Source: Azospirillum brasilense
GTDB taxonomy: Bacteria > Pseudomonadota > Alphaproteobacteria > Azospirillales > Azospirillaceae
Assembly: GCF_003349955.1 (NCBI RefSeq)
Contig: NZ_QLKQ01000054.1
Span: 1 to 49,904, forward strand
Reading direction: 5' to 3'
DNA: 49,904 nt
In this document: piece by piece, positions 8,223 through 15,833 of the stretch
Position numbering within the stretch: position 1 is the stretch's first letter
Layout of the letters: every line of letters begins with the position of its first letter
The notes under the pieces: model-generated
The model's input: only the letters and a program-made list of their open reading frames with translations
Told to the model about the DNA's origin: nothing
Databases searched by the model: none
Program-made: the position numbers and the translations under genes

Positions 8223-9350
8223 ATGAAGCGTTCTCTTGTTACGGGCTGCGCCGCCGTCGCGATCATTGCCTGCAGTGGCGTGGCTTCCGCCCAGACCAAG
8301 TTCGAGGTCAAGATCGGCGGCGACGCCTTCTTCCAGGGCGCCTACGTCAATCAGGATCGTGACCAGGACACCCGCTCCACGGAGTTCGCCAACCGCTTCC
8401 GCGTGATCGTCACGCCGGTCGCCACGGCCGACAACGGTCTCGAATATGGTGGCCGCGTCCGCATGCGCGCCGCCAACGGCGCGAACAACGGCCGTTCCAT
8501 GGACGCCGACCGCGCCTTCATCTTCGTGAACAGCAGCTTCGGCACCGTGCAGGCCGGCACGATCAACGGTCTGTCGGACGAGTTCGGCATCATCGGCCCG
8601 AACGTCGAAGGCATCGCCGGCGGTCCGGACAACAACACGGTCGAGTTCCTCAGCGGCTCGTCGACCTACGACCTGCTGCCGACCACCACCAACAACTTCC
8701 GCGCCCTCGCCTCGGGCGATGTCGGCACCAAGATCATCTACCTGACCCCGACCATCGCGGGCTTCCAGGGCGGCGTCTCCTACATGCCGCGCAGCGGCGA
8801 CTCGAACACCTCGGTCAACCGTCGTCAGGACAACGGCGGCTTCCAGGATGTCGTCGAGGTCGGCGGCACCTACACCAACGAGTTCGGCGCCTTCAGCGTC
8901 GCGGCCAGCGCCTTCTACCAGTTCGGCGATGCCGTTGACGACGGCATCGGCGCCGGGGCGACCCGCTTCGAGAAGCTGAGCTCGGTTCACGCCGGCCTGA
9001 ACCTGGGGTACGGCAACTTCAAGATCGGCGGCAGCTACGCCTACAGCGGCGACAGCGGCTATGACAAGTCGGTCACGACGAAGGAAAAGCAGGACATCTG
9101 GATCGTCGGCGCCCAGTACACCGCCGGTCCGCTCATCCTGGCCGCCAACTACTCGCATTCGCGCGGCAACGACGTTGCGACCGGCACGACTCCGGCCAAG
9201 GCCGACCTGTATCAGGGCGGCGTGACCTACACCGTCGCGCCGGGTCTGACGACGGGTCTGGAGTACAGCTATCTCGATCTGAAGACCGATGCCGCCGGGC
9301 TCGACGACCGCGCGCACATCATCATGATCGACACCCGTCTGGCCTTCTGA
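8223..9350 (+). CDS. Outer-membrane porin (second of tandem pair)
   Basis: A 375-residue predicted outer-membrane barrel with a signal peptide (MKRSLVTGCAAVAIIACSG, cleavage after ASA or SAQ) and a mature start TKFEVKIGGDAFFQGAY closely resembling porin 1. The shared blocks NRFRVIVTP, ADNGLEYGG, GANNGR and MDADR lie in the first 110 residues. The middle diverges strongly, as expected if surface loops and pore constriction differ. It ends IMIDTRLAF with a terminal Phe. It has its own upstream region and terminator, so the pair may be regulated separately and differ in selectivity (inference). Confidence 0.92.
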   Translation: MKRSLVTGCAAVAIIACSGVASAQTKFEVKIGGDAFFQGAYVNQDRDQDTRSTEFANRFRVIVTPVATADNGLEYGGRVRMRAANGANNGRSMDADRAFIFVNSSFGTVQAGTINGLSDEFGIIGPNVEGIAGGPDNNTVEFLSGSSTYDLLPTTTNNFRALASGDVGTKIIYLTPTIAGFQGGVSYMPRSGDSNTSVNRRQDNGGFQDVVEVGGTYTNEFGAFSVAASAFYQFGDAVDDGIGAGATRFEKLSSVHAGLNLGYGNFKIGGSYAYSGDSGYDKSVTTKEKQDIWIVGAQYTAGPLILAANYSHSRGNDVATGTTPAKADLYQGGVTYTVAPGLTTGLEYSYLDLKTDAAGLDDRAHIIMIDTRLAF

Positions 9351-9372
9351 TCGGCCTTGCGGCAGCTCTGAC

Positions 9373-9409
9373 GGAAACGGCGGCGGATACCCATCCGCCG
9401 CCGTTTTCC
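9373..9409 (+). terminator. Rho-independent terminator after porin 2
   Basis: A G+C-rich stem is formed by the segment around CGGCGGCGGAT (9378-9388) and its complement ATCCGCCGCCG (9393-9403), followed by TTTTCC. It lies 22 nt after the porin 2 stop and before a convergent gene; it could also act on that gene, since the other side carries a run of T in reverse (GGAAA). Confidence 0.8.
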
Positions 9410-9441
9410 TTTGGGCGCCGCTTTCCTTTGGCGTTGGCCCC

Positions 9442-9975
9442 TTACTTCTTGGTGGCTTGCACCGATTCGGTCTCGCAGAGCAGCAGGATCGCCGCATCCT
9501 CCATCGGTGTCCAGATGGCGAGCAGCTGCTGTTTGGCCTTCTCCGCCGTGTAGGCGGTGGTTCCCGGATCGCGAATGGAGCGGATTCTCACCTCGCCCAG
9601 TTTCCAACCGGCCTTGCGGAAGCCGCCCAGGGTGGATTCCAGGATCTGGTCGCGGCGGGCGTCGTCGTCCTTCTTGAACGCCCAACCATAATTCTCCTGC
9701 TTGGTGCAGCGCCGGTTGAGGTCGGCGGCGGCGGCCCCGATGAACTCCTTGTAGGTGCCGTCATCCTGCAACGGGAACGGTTGTTCGGCGAAGGGCGCCT
9801 GGGCGATGGCCGATCCCGCGGCCGTCTTGGGGGCCTCCTTCGCGGCTTCCTTGCCGGCGGCGGGCTTCCCGCCATTCTGGCTCCCGGCGTTCTGGGCAAG
9901 GGCGCTGCCGGCCGTGAACGGCGCGGCCCCCAGAATCAGCGCCGACAGGATCAGGGGACGCATCCAACCACGCAT
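9442..9975 (-). CDS. Secreted protein of unknown function
   Basis: A 177-residue protein with a signal peptide (MRGWMRPLILSALILGAAP, cleavage after ALA near residue 27), then a Lys/Ala/Pro-rich linker to about residue 60 and a compact C-terminal domain of about 115 residues. That domain has two cysteines (RRCTKQENYGW and LLCETES) that could form a disulfide. No family is recognised. The ATG at 9975 is preferred to the one at 9963 because AGGAGAAC lies 7-8 nt upstream of it. It is divergent from the yggS-like gene and convergent with porin 2. Confidence 0.7.
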   Translation of the reverse strand: MRGWMRPLILSALILGAAPFTAGSALAQNAGSQNGGKPAAGKEAAKEAPKTAAGSAIAQAPFAEQPFPLQDDGTYKEFIGAAAADLNRRCTKQENYGWAFKKDDDARRDQILESTLGGFRKAGWKLGEVRIRSIRDPGTTAYTAEKAKQQLLAIWTPMEDAAILLLCETESVQATKK

Positions 9976-10074
9976 GCCGTGTTCTCCTCGGGGTGCTTGC
10001 GTTTCGTCGGTCCGTCCGTTACCACGCCCTCCGGTCCCTGTACAGGCAGGCGCCATAAAAGGGGGAAAACCGGC

Positions 10075-10782
10075 ATGTCCGCTTCGCACACCGATACACC
10101 GGACGGCAGCGTCACGACCCGGCTGGAGGCCGTCCGCCGGTCCATCCAGGACGGCTGCGCCGCCGGCGGGCGCGCTCCCGGCGCGGTGACTCTGGTCGCC
10201 GTCTCCAAGACCCACCCGGTCGAGGCGGTGGAGGAGGCCCTGGCCGCCGGCCAGCGCGTGTTCGGCGAGAACCGCGTGCAGGAGGCCAAGGCGAAGTTCC
10301 CCGCTCTGCGCGAGCGCTTCCCGGACCTGGAACTGCACCTGATCGGCCCGCTCCAGACCAACAAGGTGAAGGACGCGGTGGCCCTGTTCGACGTCATCCA
10401 GACGGTGGACCGGCCCAAGCTGGCCGAGGCGCTGGCCGAGGAGATGGCGCGTAGCGGGCGCCGCCCGCGCTGCCTGATCGAGGTCAACACCGGCGAGGAG
10501 CCGCAGAAGGCCGGCATTCCCCCGGCGGAGCTGGACGCCTTCCTGGCCGCCTGCCGGGATACCTGGAAGCTGCCGGTGAGCGGCCTGATGTGCATCCCGC
10601 CGGTGGACGAGGAACCGGCGATGCATTTCGCCCTGCTCGCCGACATGGCGCGCCGCGCCGGCCTGCCCGAGGTCAGCATGGGGATGAGCGGCGATTACGA
10701 GACGGCGATCCGCTTCGGCGCCACCCACGTGCGGGTCGGCACGGCGATCTTCGGCGCACGGCCCCATCCCGCCGCCGGTTAG
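10075..10782 (+). CDS. YggS-type pyridoxal-phosphate homeostasis protein
   Basis: A 235-residue cytoplasmic PLP-binding protein of the YggS/PROSC (PLPBP) family, which carries PLP without known catalysis and affects PLP and amino-acid homeostasis. The PLP lysine is K45 in LVAVSKTHP; other family marks are FGENRVQEAKAKF (about residue 63), LHLIGPLQTNKVK (about 85) and the C-terminal SMGMSGDYETAIRFG followed by VRVGTAIFG. The start ATG is preceded by GGGGGAA. The length is typical. It ends 6 nt from the convergent L,D-transpeptidase gene. Confidence 0.94.
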   Translation: MSASHTDTPDGSVTTRLEAVRRSIQDGCAAGGRAPGAVTLVAVSKTHPVEAVEEALAAGQRVFGENRVQEAKAKFPALRERFPDLELHLIGPLQTNKVKDAVALFDVIQTVDRPKLAEALAEEMARSGRRPRCLIEVNTGEEPQKAGIPPAELDAFLAACRDTWKLPVSGLMCIPPVDEEPAMHFALLADMARRAGLPEVSMGMSGDYETAIRFGATHVRVGTAIFGARPHPAAG

Positions 10783-10788
10783 CGCCTG

Positions 10789-11310
10789 TTACGCCGCCGG
10801 GTCCGCCACGGTCAGCGCGGTGCCCGGCGCGCAATCCTTGAGAAGCCGCAGCAGGTCCGGCAGGGGCAGCGCGACGCAGCCCGCCGTGGGCGCCCGGTCG
10901 GGCCGCGCCACATGCATGAACACGGCGCTGCCCAGGCCGGGCACCACCGGGTCGTCGTTGTGCCCCATCACCACGATGACGTCGTAGACATGGTCGTCGC
11001 GCCACAGCTCTTCGTGGCTGGCGGCGTAGGGGCGCTTGACCGGGCGGTTGTAGGCGGGGTCCGCCGGATCGTCGCACCAGCCGTCGTCGGGCGCGATGGG
11101 CGACGCCGGCAGGCCCGTCGCGGGACGCTCCAGACGGTCGGGGCGCCACAGCACGCGGCGCAGCGCGAAGCGGCCGACCGGGGTGGCGCCGTCGCCCTCC
11201 CGCTTGTCGGCGCGGATGCCGCCGCGGCCCAGCACGCAGCGGAACGACCCGCCGGGCCAGTCGAGACGGCCTTCCGACGGCGGGTCCTCAAGACGAACCG
11301 TGATCTCCAT
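10789..11310 (-). CDS. YkuD-type L,D-transpeptidase family protein
   Basis: A 173-residue protein with the YkuD catalytic signature: H133 (FMHVARP) and C145 in PTAGCVALP, preceded by VMGHND. L,D-transpeptidases make 3-3 crosslinks or attach lipoproteins in peptidoglycan; the minimal forms, like this one, have just the catalytic domain. No signal peptide is visible, so how it reaches the periplasm is unclear. Start: ATG 11310 with AAGGGAAGA upstream; an in-frame GTG at 11325 (MKGRA...) is an alternative. A 14-bp tandem repeat begins just upstream of the gene. Confidence 0.85.
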   Translation of the reverse strand: MEITVRLEDPPSEGRLDWPGGSFRCVLGRGGIRADKREGDGATPVGRFALRRVLWRPDRLERPATGLPASPIAPDDGWCDDPADPAYNRPVKRPYAASHEELWRDDHVYDVIVVMGHNDDPVVPGLGSAVFMHVARPDRAPTAGCVALPLPDLLRLLKDCAPGTALTVADPAA

Positions 11311-11322
11311 CGCTCTTCCCTT

Positions 11323-11375
11323 CACCCGCAGCCCCTCACCCGCAGCCCCTCACCCGCAGCCCCTCACCCGCAGCC
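11323..11375. repeat. 14-bp tandem repeat, 3.8 copies
   Basis: The unit CACCCGCAGCCCCT is repeated at 11323, 11337 and 11351, with a partial fourth copy (11365-11375). It lies between the start of the L,D-transpeptidase gene and the stop of the Ala-rich protein gene. Identical units suggest recent slippage expansion, and copy number may vary between strains. Confidence 0.9.
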
Positions 11376-11388
11376 GGGGTCATCGCGC

Positions 11389-12381
11389 TCAGCCCGACAC
11401 CCGCAGGCTGGGCGCCGGGGCCTGCGCGGCCCGCCGGCCCTGCTCGTACTTGGCCAGATTGCGCATCATCGTCTCGGACAGCATGTCCGGTGTCACGGGC
11501 GCGAAGGCGTTGCCGTTGGCGGCGGCCGGAGCGGCGTTTGCCGGAGTGGCGTTCGTCTGCGTTGACGCGTTGGCCGGCGCGCTCGCGGCTCCGGTTCCGG
11601 CCGCCGTGGACGCCTGTGCCGTGGGCGCCTGGGGATCTCCGGCCTTCGGTGCGCCGGAGGGAGCCGCCGTGGCGGCGAAGCCGATGGTGGAGGGATGCGG
11701 CTTGGCGGCGGCGTATCGGGCCATCATGCTGTTCGCCAGCGGCGTGTCGCGCGCCGGCATCCGCGAGGGATGCGGTGTCTCCGTCAAACCATCGCGCCCG
11801 GATCCGCTCACCGCCGCCCCCACCCCATGCGGCGCCGCCGCGGGGCGCTGCTTGGCGTCGGGCAATTCCGCCGTGACGGTGCGGGCCGGCTGAGTGGCCG
11901 CAGCCGCAGCGGCCACGGCCGGCGCGGAGGTGCCGGCGGCGGAATCCGGCAGGGCGGCGACCGCGGTGGTTCCGGCGGTGCCGGCGGGATGGCCGGCGGC
12001 GGTGCCCCCGTCGAAGCCGAGCGAGGCCATGATCTGCTCGCCGATGTCCTTGCCCTGAGCCTGTTCCACCACCGCGTTGGCGATGGAGGCCATGCCGCCC
12101 AGCGGGCCGCCAAACAGGATGCCGCCGATGACCTTGGACGACGGCTTGATCGTGTCGCCGGTAATCTCGCGGTAGATGGTGTTGACGAGGGGGATGTGCT
12201 GAAGCGGGTTGATGATGTCCAGAAAGTCGCCGAAGGACATCTCGGCCTCGGCCTCGTAGCGGTCGGGGCTGTCCCGGCTTTCCATGACCGTCAAGGGGGG
12301 CGTCGCTTGGGCCGGCGACCGCTCGCGCTGCACCGGCCGCGAAGCGGCGGTGGCGTCGATGGTGGTGGCGTCGATGGCCAT
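11389..12381 (-). CDS. Ala/Pro-rich protein of unknown function
   Basis: The 330-residue product has no recognised domain. Residues about 45-105 look folded and selected: FGDFLDIINPLQHIPLVN, YREITGDTIKPSSKVIGG and a glycine-rich hydrophobic ILFGGPLGGMASIANAV. The other two thirds are low-complexity Ala/Thr/Pro/Gly, with a short basic C-terminal end (MMRNLAKYEQGRRAAQAP). There is no signal peptide; the glycine-rich hydrophobic stretch could be a membrane hairpin. The start at 12381 is the first ATG after upstream stops. It is in the same direction as ribA but 181 nt downstream of it, so a shared operon is uncertain. Confidence 0.7.
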   Translation of the reverse strand: MAIDATTIDATAASRPVQRERSPAQATPPLTVMESRDSPDRYEAEAEMSFGDFLDIINPLQHIPLVNTIYREITGDTIKPSSKVIGGILFGGPLGGMASIANAVVEQAQGKDIGEQIMASLGFDGGTAAGHPAGTAGTTAVAALPDSAAGTSAPAVAAAAAATQPARTVTAELPDAKQRPAAAPHGVGAAVSGSGRDGLTETPHPSRMPARDTPLANSMMARYAAAKPHPSTIGFAATAAPSGAPKAGDPQAPTAQASTAAGTGAASAPANASTQTNATPANAAPAAANGNAFAPVTPDMLSETMMRNLAKYEQGRRAAQAPAPSLRVSG

Positions 12382-12562
12382 GGGCGGTCTCCCGTCGCGG
12401 TGTCCAGCCCTGTCCTAAGCAACCGGCGTGCCAGTTCCGTGGGCAGATATTCCGGCCCATCGGGCGCCTTCGGGCTCGGGTGCGGACCGCGACCCGGCAA
12501 GAGCTGCCGGGCAAGGGTCGTTTCCTGCCCTCCGAAGACTCGTCTCTCAGACTCTTATGATC

Positions 12563-13735
12563 TCAGAACATATGGCCGCTGCGCTCCGCCTTGGTGCGCA
12601 GATAGGCTTCGTTGTGGCCGTTGGCCGGGAAGATGTGGGGAACGCGCTCGACCACCTCGATCCCGCAGCGGGCGAGCTGGCGCAGCTTCTCCGGGTTGTT
12701 GGTCATCAGCCGCACGGCGGTGAAGCCCAACTGCCGCAGCATCTCCGCCGCCGGCAGATAGACCCGCTCGTCCGCCTCGAATCCCAGGATCTCGTTGGCG
12801 TCCACCGTGTCGAAGCCGCGGTCCTGGATGCGGTAGGCGCGCAGCTTGTTGACGAGGCCGATCCCCCGCCCCTCCTGCGCCAGATAGAGCAGCACGCCGC
12901 TGCCCTGCCGGGCGATCTCGGCGATGGCGCCGCGCAGCTGCTGGCCGCAGTCGCAGCGCAGGCTGCCCAGCAGGTCGCCGGTGAAGCATTCCGAATGCAG
13001 GCGGGCCAGCACCGGCTCGCCCGCCACCGGGTTGCCGACGATGATCGCCAGATGCTCCGGCCCGCCGTCGATGGGGCGGAAGGCGGCGATGCTGGTGTTC
13101 TCGGCGCCGGACAGGGGAACGCGGGCCTCGGCGACCCGGCGCAGCGTGCGCACCACATGGACGCGGTAATCGGCGATGTCGCGGGCGCGGACCAGCAGCA
13201 GGTCGTGCTTCGCCGCCCATTCCGCGGCGCTGCCGGTGTGTCCAGCGGCCGGGGCGACGATGGCCGCCGGCAGCAGCCGCGCCAGCCGGGCGAGGTCCAC
13301 CGCCGCGGTTTCGCGCGACCCGGGGTCCATGGCCGTGGCGGCCAAGCCGTCCGGCATCGCTCCCTCCGGCATCGCCCCATCCGGGCGGTGTTCGGGGTCG
13401 GCCAGCGCGTGGGCCTCGTCCGCGGTCAGGCAGCGGGGAAGCGACAGGGCGACGACGCCCGTCCCCTCGCCCATCAGCTTCAGCACCGTGGCGCGGCGGC
13501 GGGTGACGGCCAGGACCGGCGCGGCGCCGGTCAGCTGGACCAGCCGCTGCACGGCGTCGATCGCCACGGATTCCACCGACACCGCGGCGCCGACGCTGCC
13601 GTCGGCGGTCTCGATGGCGACGGCCTCGCCCCGGCGCAGGGCGGCCGTGGCCCGGTCCACCGCGCGCATGGCGGCTTCGTCCATGGGCAGGACGGCTTCG
13701 GGCGGGGCGGAGTCGGACGGGGCGTCGGCGTACAT
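12563..13735 (-). CDS. ribA: GTP cyclohydrolase II
   Basis: Catalyses the first step of riboflavin synthesis, opening the imidazole ring of GTP. The C-terminal domain (residues about 195-390) has all hallmarks: zinc ligands C250, C261 and C263 in HSECFTGDLLGSLRCDC, the YLAQEGRGIGL loop at about 284, and MTNNPEK near 345. Residues 1-190 form a RibB-like but degenerate extension without the acidic DHBP-synthase active-site motif, as in other alphaproteobacterial RibA proteins of this length (390 residues). The ATG at 13735 lacks a clear Shine-Dalgarno; an in-frame ATG 48 nt upstream (MSGSFAL...) is possible. No FMN riboswitch was recognised upstream. Confidence 0.92.
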   Translation of the reverse strand: MYADAPSDSAPPEAVLPMDEAAMRAVDRATAALRRGEAVAIETADGSVGAAVSVESVAIDAVQRLVQLTGAAPVLAVTRRRATVLKLMGEGTGVVALSLPRCLTADEAHALADPEHRPDGAMPEGAMPDGLAATAMDPGSRETAAVDLARLARLLPAAIVAPAAGHTGSAAEWAAKHDLLLVRARDIADYRVHVVRTLRRVAEARVPLSGAENTSIAAFRPIDGGPEHLAIIVGNPVAGEPVLARLHSECFTGDLLGSLRCDCGQQLRGAIAEIARQGSGVLLYLAQEGRGIGLVNKLRAYRIQDRGFDTVDANEILGFEADERVYLPAAEMLRQLGFTAVRLMTNNPEKLRQLARCGIEVVERVPHIFPANGHNEAYLRTKAERSGHMF

Positions 13736-13963
13736 AACGGAGGCTTCGCGTGCTGCGCCCCGAAGGGCGAAAGATCCCGACATGGGTCGGAGAGCGCGGG
13801 AAGCAAAGCGCAGGTGGCGCACCCCTGTCCAGCAAATCCCGCGCGCCACACCGTTGCCGGCGGCGCAACGGTGGCGCAAACCACCGCCGGTGCGGGCGAA
13901 TCCGGCTTGCGCTATGCTCGCCGTCCCCTCTCCTTTCCTCCCTTGCACGCGAGACCCATCGCC

Positions 13964-14467
13964 ATGGCGGACCAGCCGGCCCTGCACGTCCTCTTCCCCG
14001 CCAACCGGACGCCGGACGGCTACGCGGAACGCATGGCGCTGGCGCTGGAGGCCCAGGGACGGAGCCTGGCGCGCCACGCCCTGCCCGGCGACCACCCGCG
14101 GCTCGACCCCTCGGCGGTGCTGGCGGCGGACATCGCGCTGTCGCGCCTGCCGGACGGCGCGCGGGTGCTGGTGGACGGCGGCGCCCTGCCCGGCCTCGCC
14201 GCCGCCCTGGCGATGGACAGCCGGCGCCTGAGGCTCGTCGCGCTGGTCGACCGCCTTCTCTGGTCGGAGCCCGGCCTGACCGGGGAGGAGGCCGCCGCCC
14301 GCCGCCATCTGGAGCAGGGCGCGCTGGCGCTGATGCGCGCCGTCGCCGTGCCGGACGCCGCGGCGGCGCAGGCGGTGACGGACCTCGGCCTCGCCCCGGA
14401 GGCCGCGGTCGTCCTTGCTCCGGACACCGCCGCGGCGGACCGGCTGGATGACCTGTTCGGCGCCTGA
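13964..14467 (+). CDS. Stand-alone glycosyltransferase N-domain-like protein
   Basis: A 167-residue protein that resembles the N-terminal Rossmann half of GT4/GT-B glycosyltransferases: LHVLFPANRTPDGYAERMAL at the start, LPDGARVLVDGGALPGLAA near residue 65, LRLVALVDRLLW near 92 and PEAAVVLAPDTAAADR at the end, where the inter-domain linker would begin. The C-terminal nucleotide-sugar-binding half is absent and a stop follows immediately, so catalysis as in a full GT is unlikely. It may be a truncated gene or a domain with a different job. ATG at 13964; divergent from ribA. Family assignment is moderate. Confidence 0.72.
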   Translation: MADQPALHVLFPANRTPDGYAERMALALEAQGRSLARHALPGDHPRLDPSAVLAADIALSRLPDGARVLVDGGALPGLAAALAMDSRRLRLVALVDRLLWSEPGLTGEEAAARRHLEQGALALMRAVAVPDAAAAQAVTDLGLAPEAAVVLAPDTAAADRLDDLFGA

Positions 14468-14558
14468 CGCTTGTCTTCGGCCCTTCCGATAAGTCTAGGG
14501 CAATCCCGCGCGGGCCATGATAAGTTCCGCGCCCGGAGCCACCGGTGAACGCCCCCGC

Positions 14559-15248
14559 ATGACGCTTGCGAAACGCATCCTTCTGATCGACGACGACACC
14601 GCCCTCCGGCAGTCCCTCGCCGAGCAGCTCCAGCTTCTGGAGGAATTCGAGACGGTGGAGGCCGGGGACGGCGCCTCGGCCCTGGCCGTGGCGCGGGAGG
14701 GCGGTTTCGCCGCCATCCTGCTCGACGTCGGGCTGCCGGACATGGACGGGCGCGACCTCTGCCGCCTGCTGCGGCGCGAGGGGGTGCGCTGCCCGGTCAT
14801 CATGCTGACCGCGGCGGCGTCCGACGCCGACACCATCCTCGGGCTCGATTCCGGGGCCAGCGACTACGTCACCAAGCCCTTCCGCATGGGGGTGCTGCTG
14901 GCCCGGCTGCGCGCCCAGCTTCGCGTCCACGAGCAGAGCGAGGACGCCGTCTTCGCCATCGGCCCCTACAGCTTCCGTCCGGCGGGCAAGCTGCTCCTGG
15001 CCGACGGCGGCGCCCGCAAGATCCGCCTGACCGAGAAGGAAACGGCGATCCTGAAATACCTGTACCGGGCCGGCGGCGCGGTGATCGGGCGGGAGACGCT
15101 GCTCGGCGAGGTGTGGGGCTACAACGCCGGGGTCACCACCCACACGTTGGAAACCCACGTCTACCGCCTGCGCCAGAAGATCGAGCGCGATCCGTCCAAC
15201 GCCGAGATCCTGGTGACGGAGCCCGGCGGCTACCGGCTGGTGCCCTGA
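14559..15248 (+). CDS. OmpR/PhoB-family response regulator (orphan)
   Basis: A 229-residue transcriptional regulator. The receiver domain has the acidic pair D11/D12 (LLIDDDTAL), phospho-acceptor D56 in ILLDVGLPDMDG, the conserved Thr in IMLTAAAS, and Lys in YVTKPF. After a linker, residues about 130-229 form an OmpR-type winged helix (LTEKETAILKYLYRAGGAV, ETHVYRLRQKIERDP, VTEPGGYRLVP). No sensor kinase gene is adjacent, so its partner is unknown. The start ATG at 14559 gives the family-typical N terminus; an in-frame ATG at 14517 adds 14 residues and cannot be excluded. Confidence 0.93.
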   Translation: MTLAKRILLIDDDTALRQSLAEQLQLLEEFETVEAGDGASALAVAREGGFAAILLDVGLPDMDGRDLCRLLRREGVRCPVIMLTAAASDADTILGLDSGASDYVTKPFRMGVLLARLRAQLRVHEQSEDAVFAIGPYSFRPAGKLLLADGGARKIRLTEKETAILKYLYRAGGAVIGRETLLGEVWGYNAGVTTHTLETHVYRLRQKIERDPSNAEILVTEPGGYRLVP

Positions 15249-15368
15249 TCCCCGGTCAGGCGACCGCCGGCCCGCCGCAGCGCGGAACCATCCTCATCCC
15301 TGCCCATTGAAAAGACTGATTTCCGCGCCGCCCCGGCGCGGACCACCGTCGGGCAAGGAGAGGACGTC

Positions 15369-15833
15369 TTGGTAGCCATCGTCGATCACGGCAGACCGGC
15401 AAGGGCCATCCATCCCTTGCACGCGGTGCTGCTCGCCGCCTCCCTTCCGCTGTTCCTGGGGGGCCTGCTCTGCGACATCGCCTATTCCAGGAGCTTCGAG
15501 ATCCAGTGGAGCAACTTCGCCGCCTGGCTGATCGCCGGCGGCATGGTCTTCGCCGGTTTCTCGCTCCTCTGGGCCTTCATCGATCTGTTCCGCGCCGGCC
15601 GGCGCCGCGGTCACGGACTCGCCTACTTCGTCCTGCTGGTCATCACGGTCGCGCTCGGCCTCGTCAACGCCTTCGTGCACGCGCGGGACGCCTGGGGAAC
15701 CATGCCGGAGGGGCTGATCCTGTCGGCGGTCGTCACTCTGACCACCGCCCTGGCGATCTGGTTCGGCTTCTCCAGCTTCCGCATGGGCAACCATACGGGC
15801 CACCGCATGGACCGCATGGGAGGTACGCGATGA
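15369..15833 (+). CDS. DUF2231 membrane protein
   Basis: A 154-residue inner-membrane protein with four predicted helices: about residues 17-36, 50-70, 84-104 and 118-137. The N-terminal ARAIHPLHAVLLAASLPLF matches the DUF2231 pattern, where the His near the start of helix 1 and the late NAFVHARD are conserved and may bind haem or metal (inference). The start is TTG at 15369, supported by AAGGAGAGG 5-13 nt upstream. It overlaps the next gene by 4 nt (ATGA), so the two are co-translated; this pairing with a PQQ-type sugar dehydrogenase suggests an electron-transfer partner. Confidence 0.85.
   Translation: MVAIVDHGRPARAIHPLHAVLLAASLPLFLGGLLCDIAYSRSFEIQWSNFAAWLIAGGMVFAGFSLLWAFIDLFRAGRRRGHGLAYFVLLVITVALGLVNAFVHARDAWGTMPEGLILSAVVTLTTALAIWFGFSSFRMGNHTGHRMDRMGGTR

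Noticed and set aside
11323..11375. Possible CRISPR array
   Set aside because: The 14-bp units are directly adjacent with no unique spacers and no cas genes are nearby; it is a simple tandem repeat.
13736..13963. Possible FMN riboswitch upstream of ribA
   Set aside because: The conserved FMN-element boxes were not recognised in the 228-nt divergent region.
12555..15158. Minus-strand 867-codon frame covering several genes
   Set aside because: It crosses ribA in another frame plus the response regulator and glycosyltransferase-like gene; Arg/Pro-rich, a G+C artefact.
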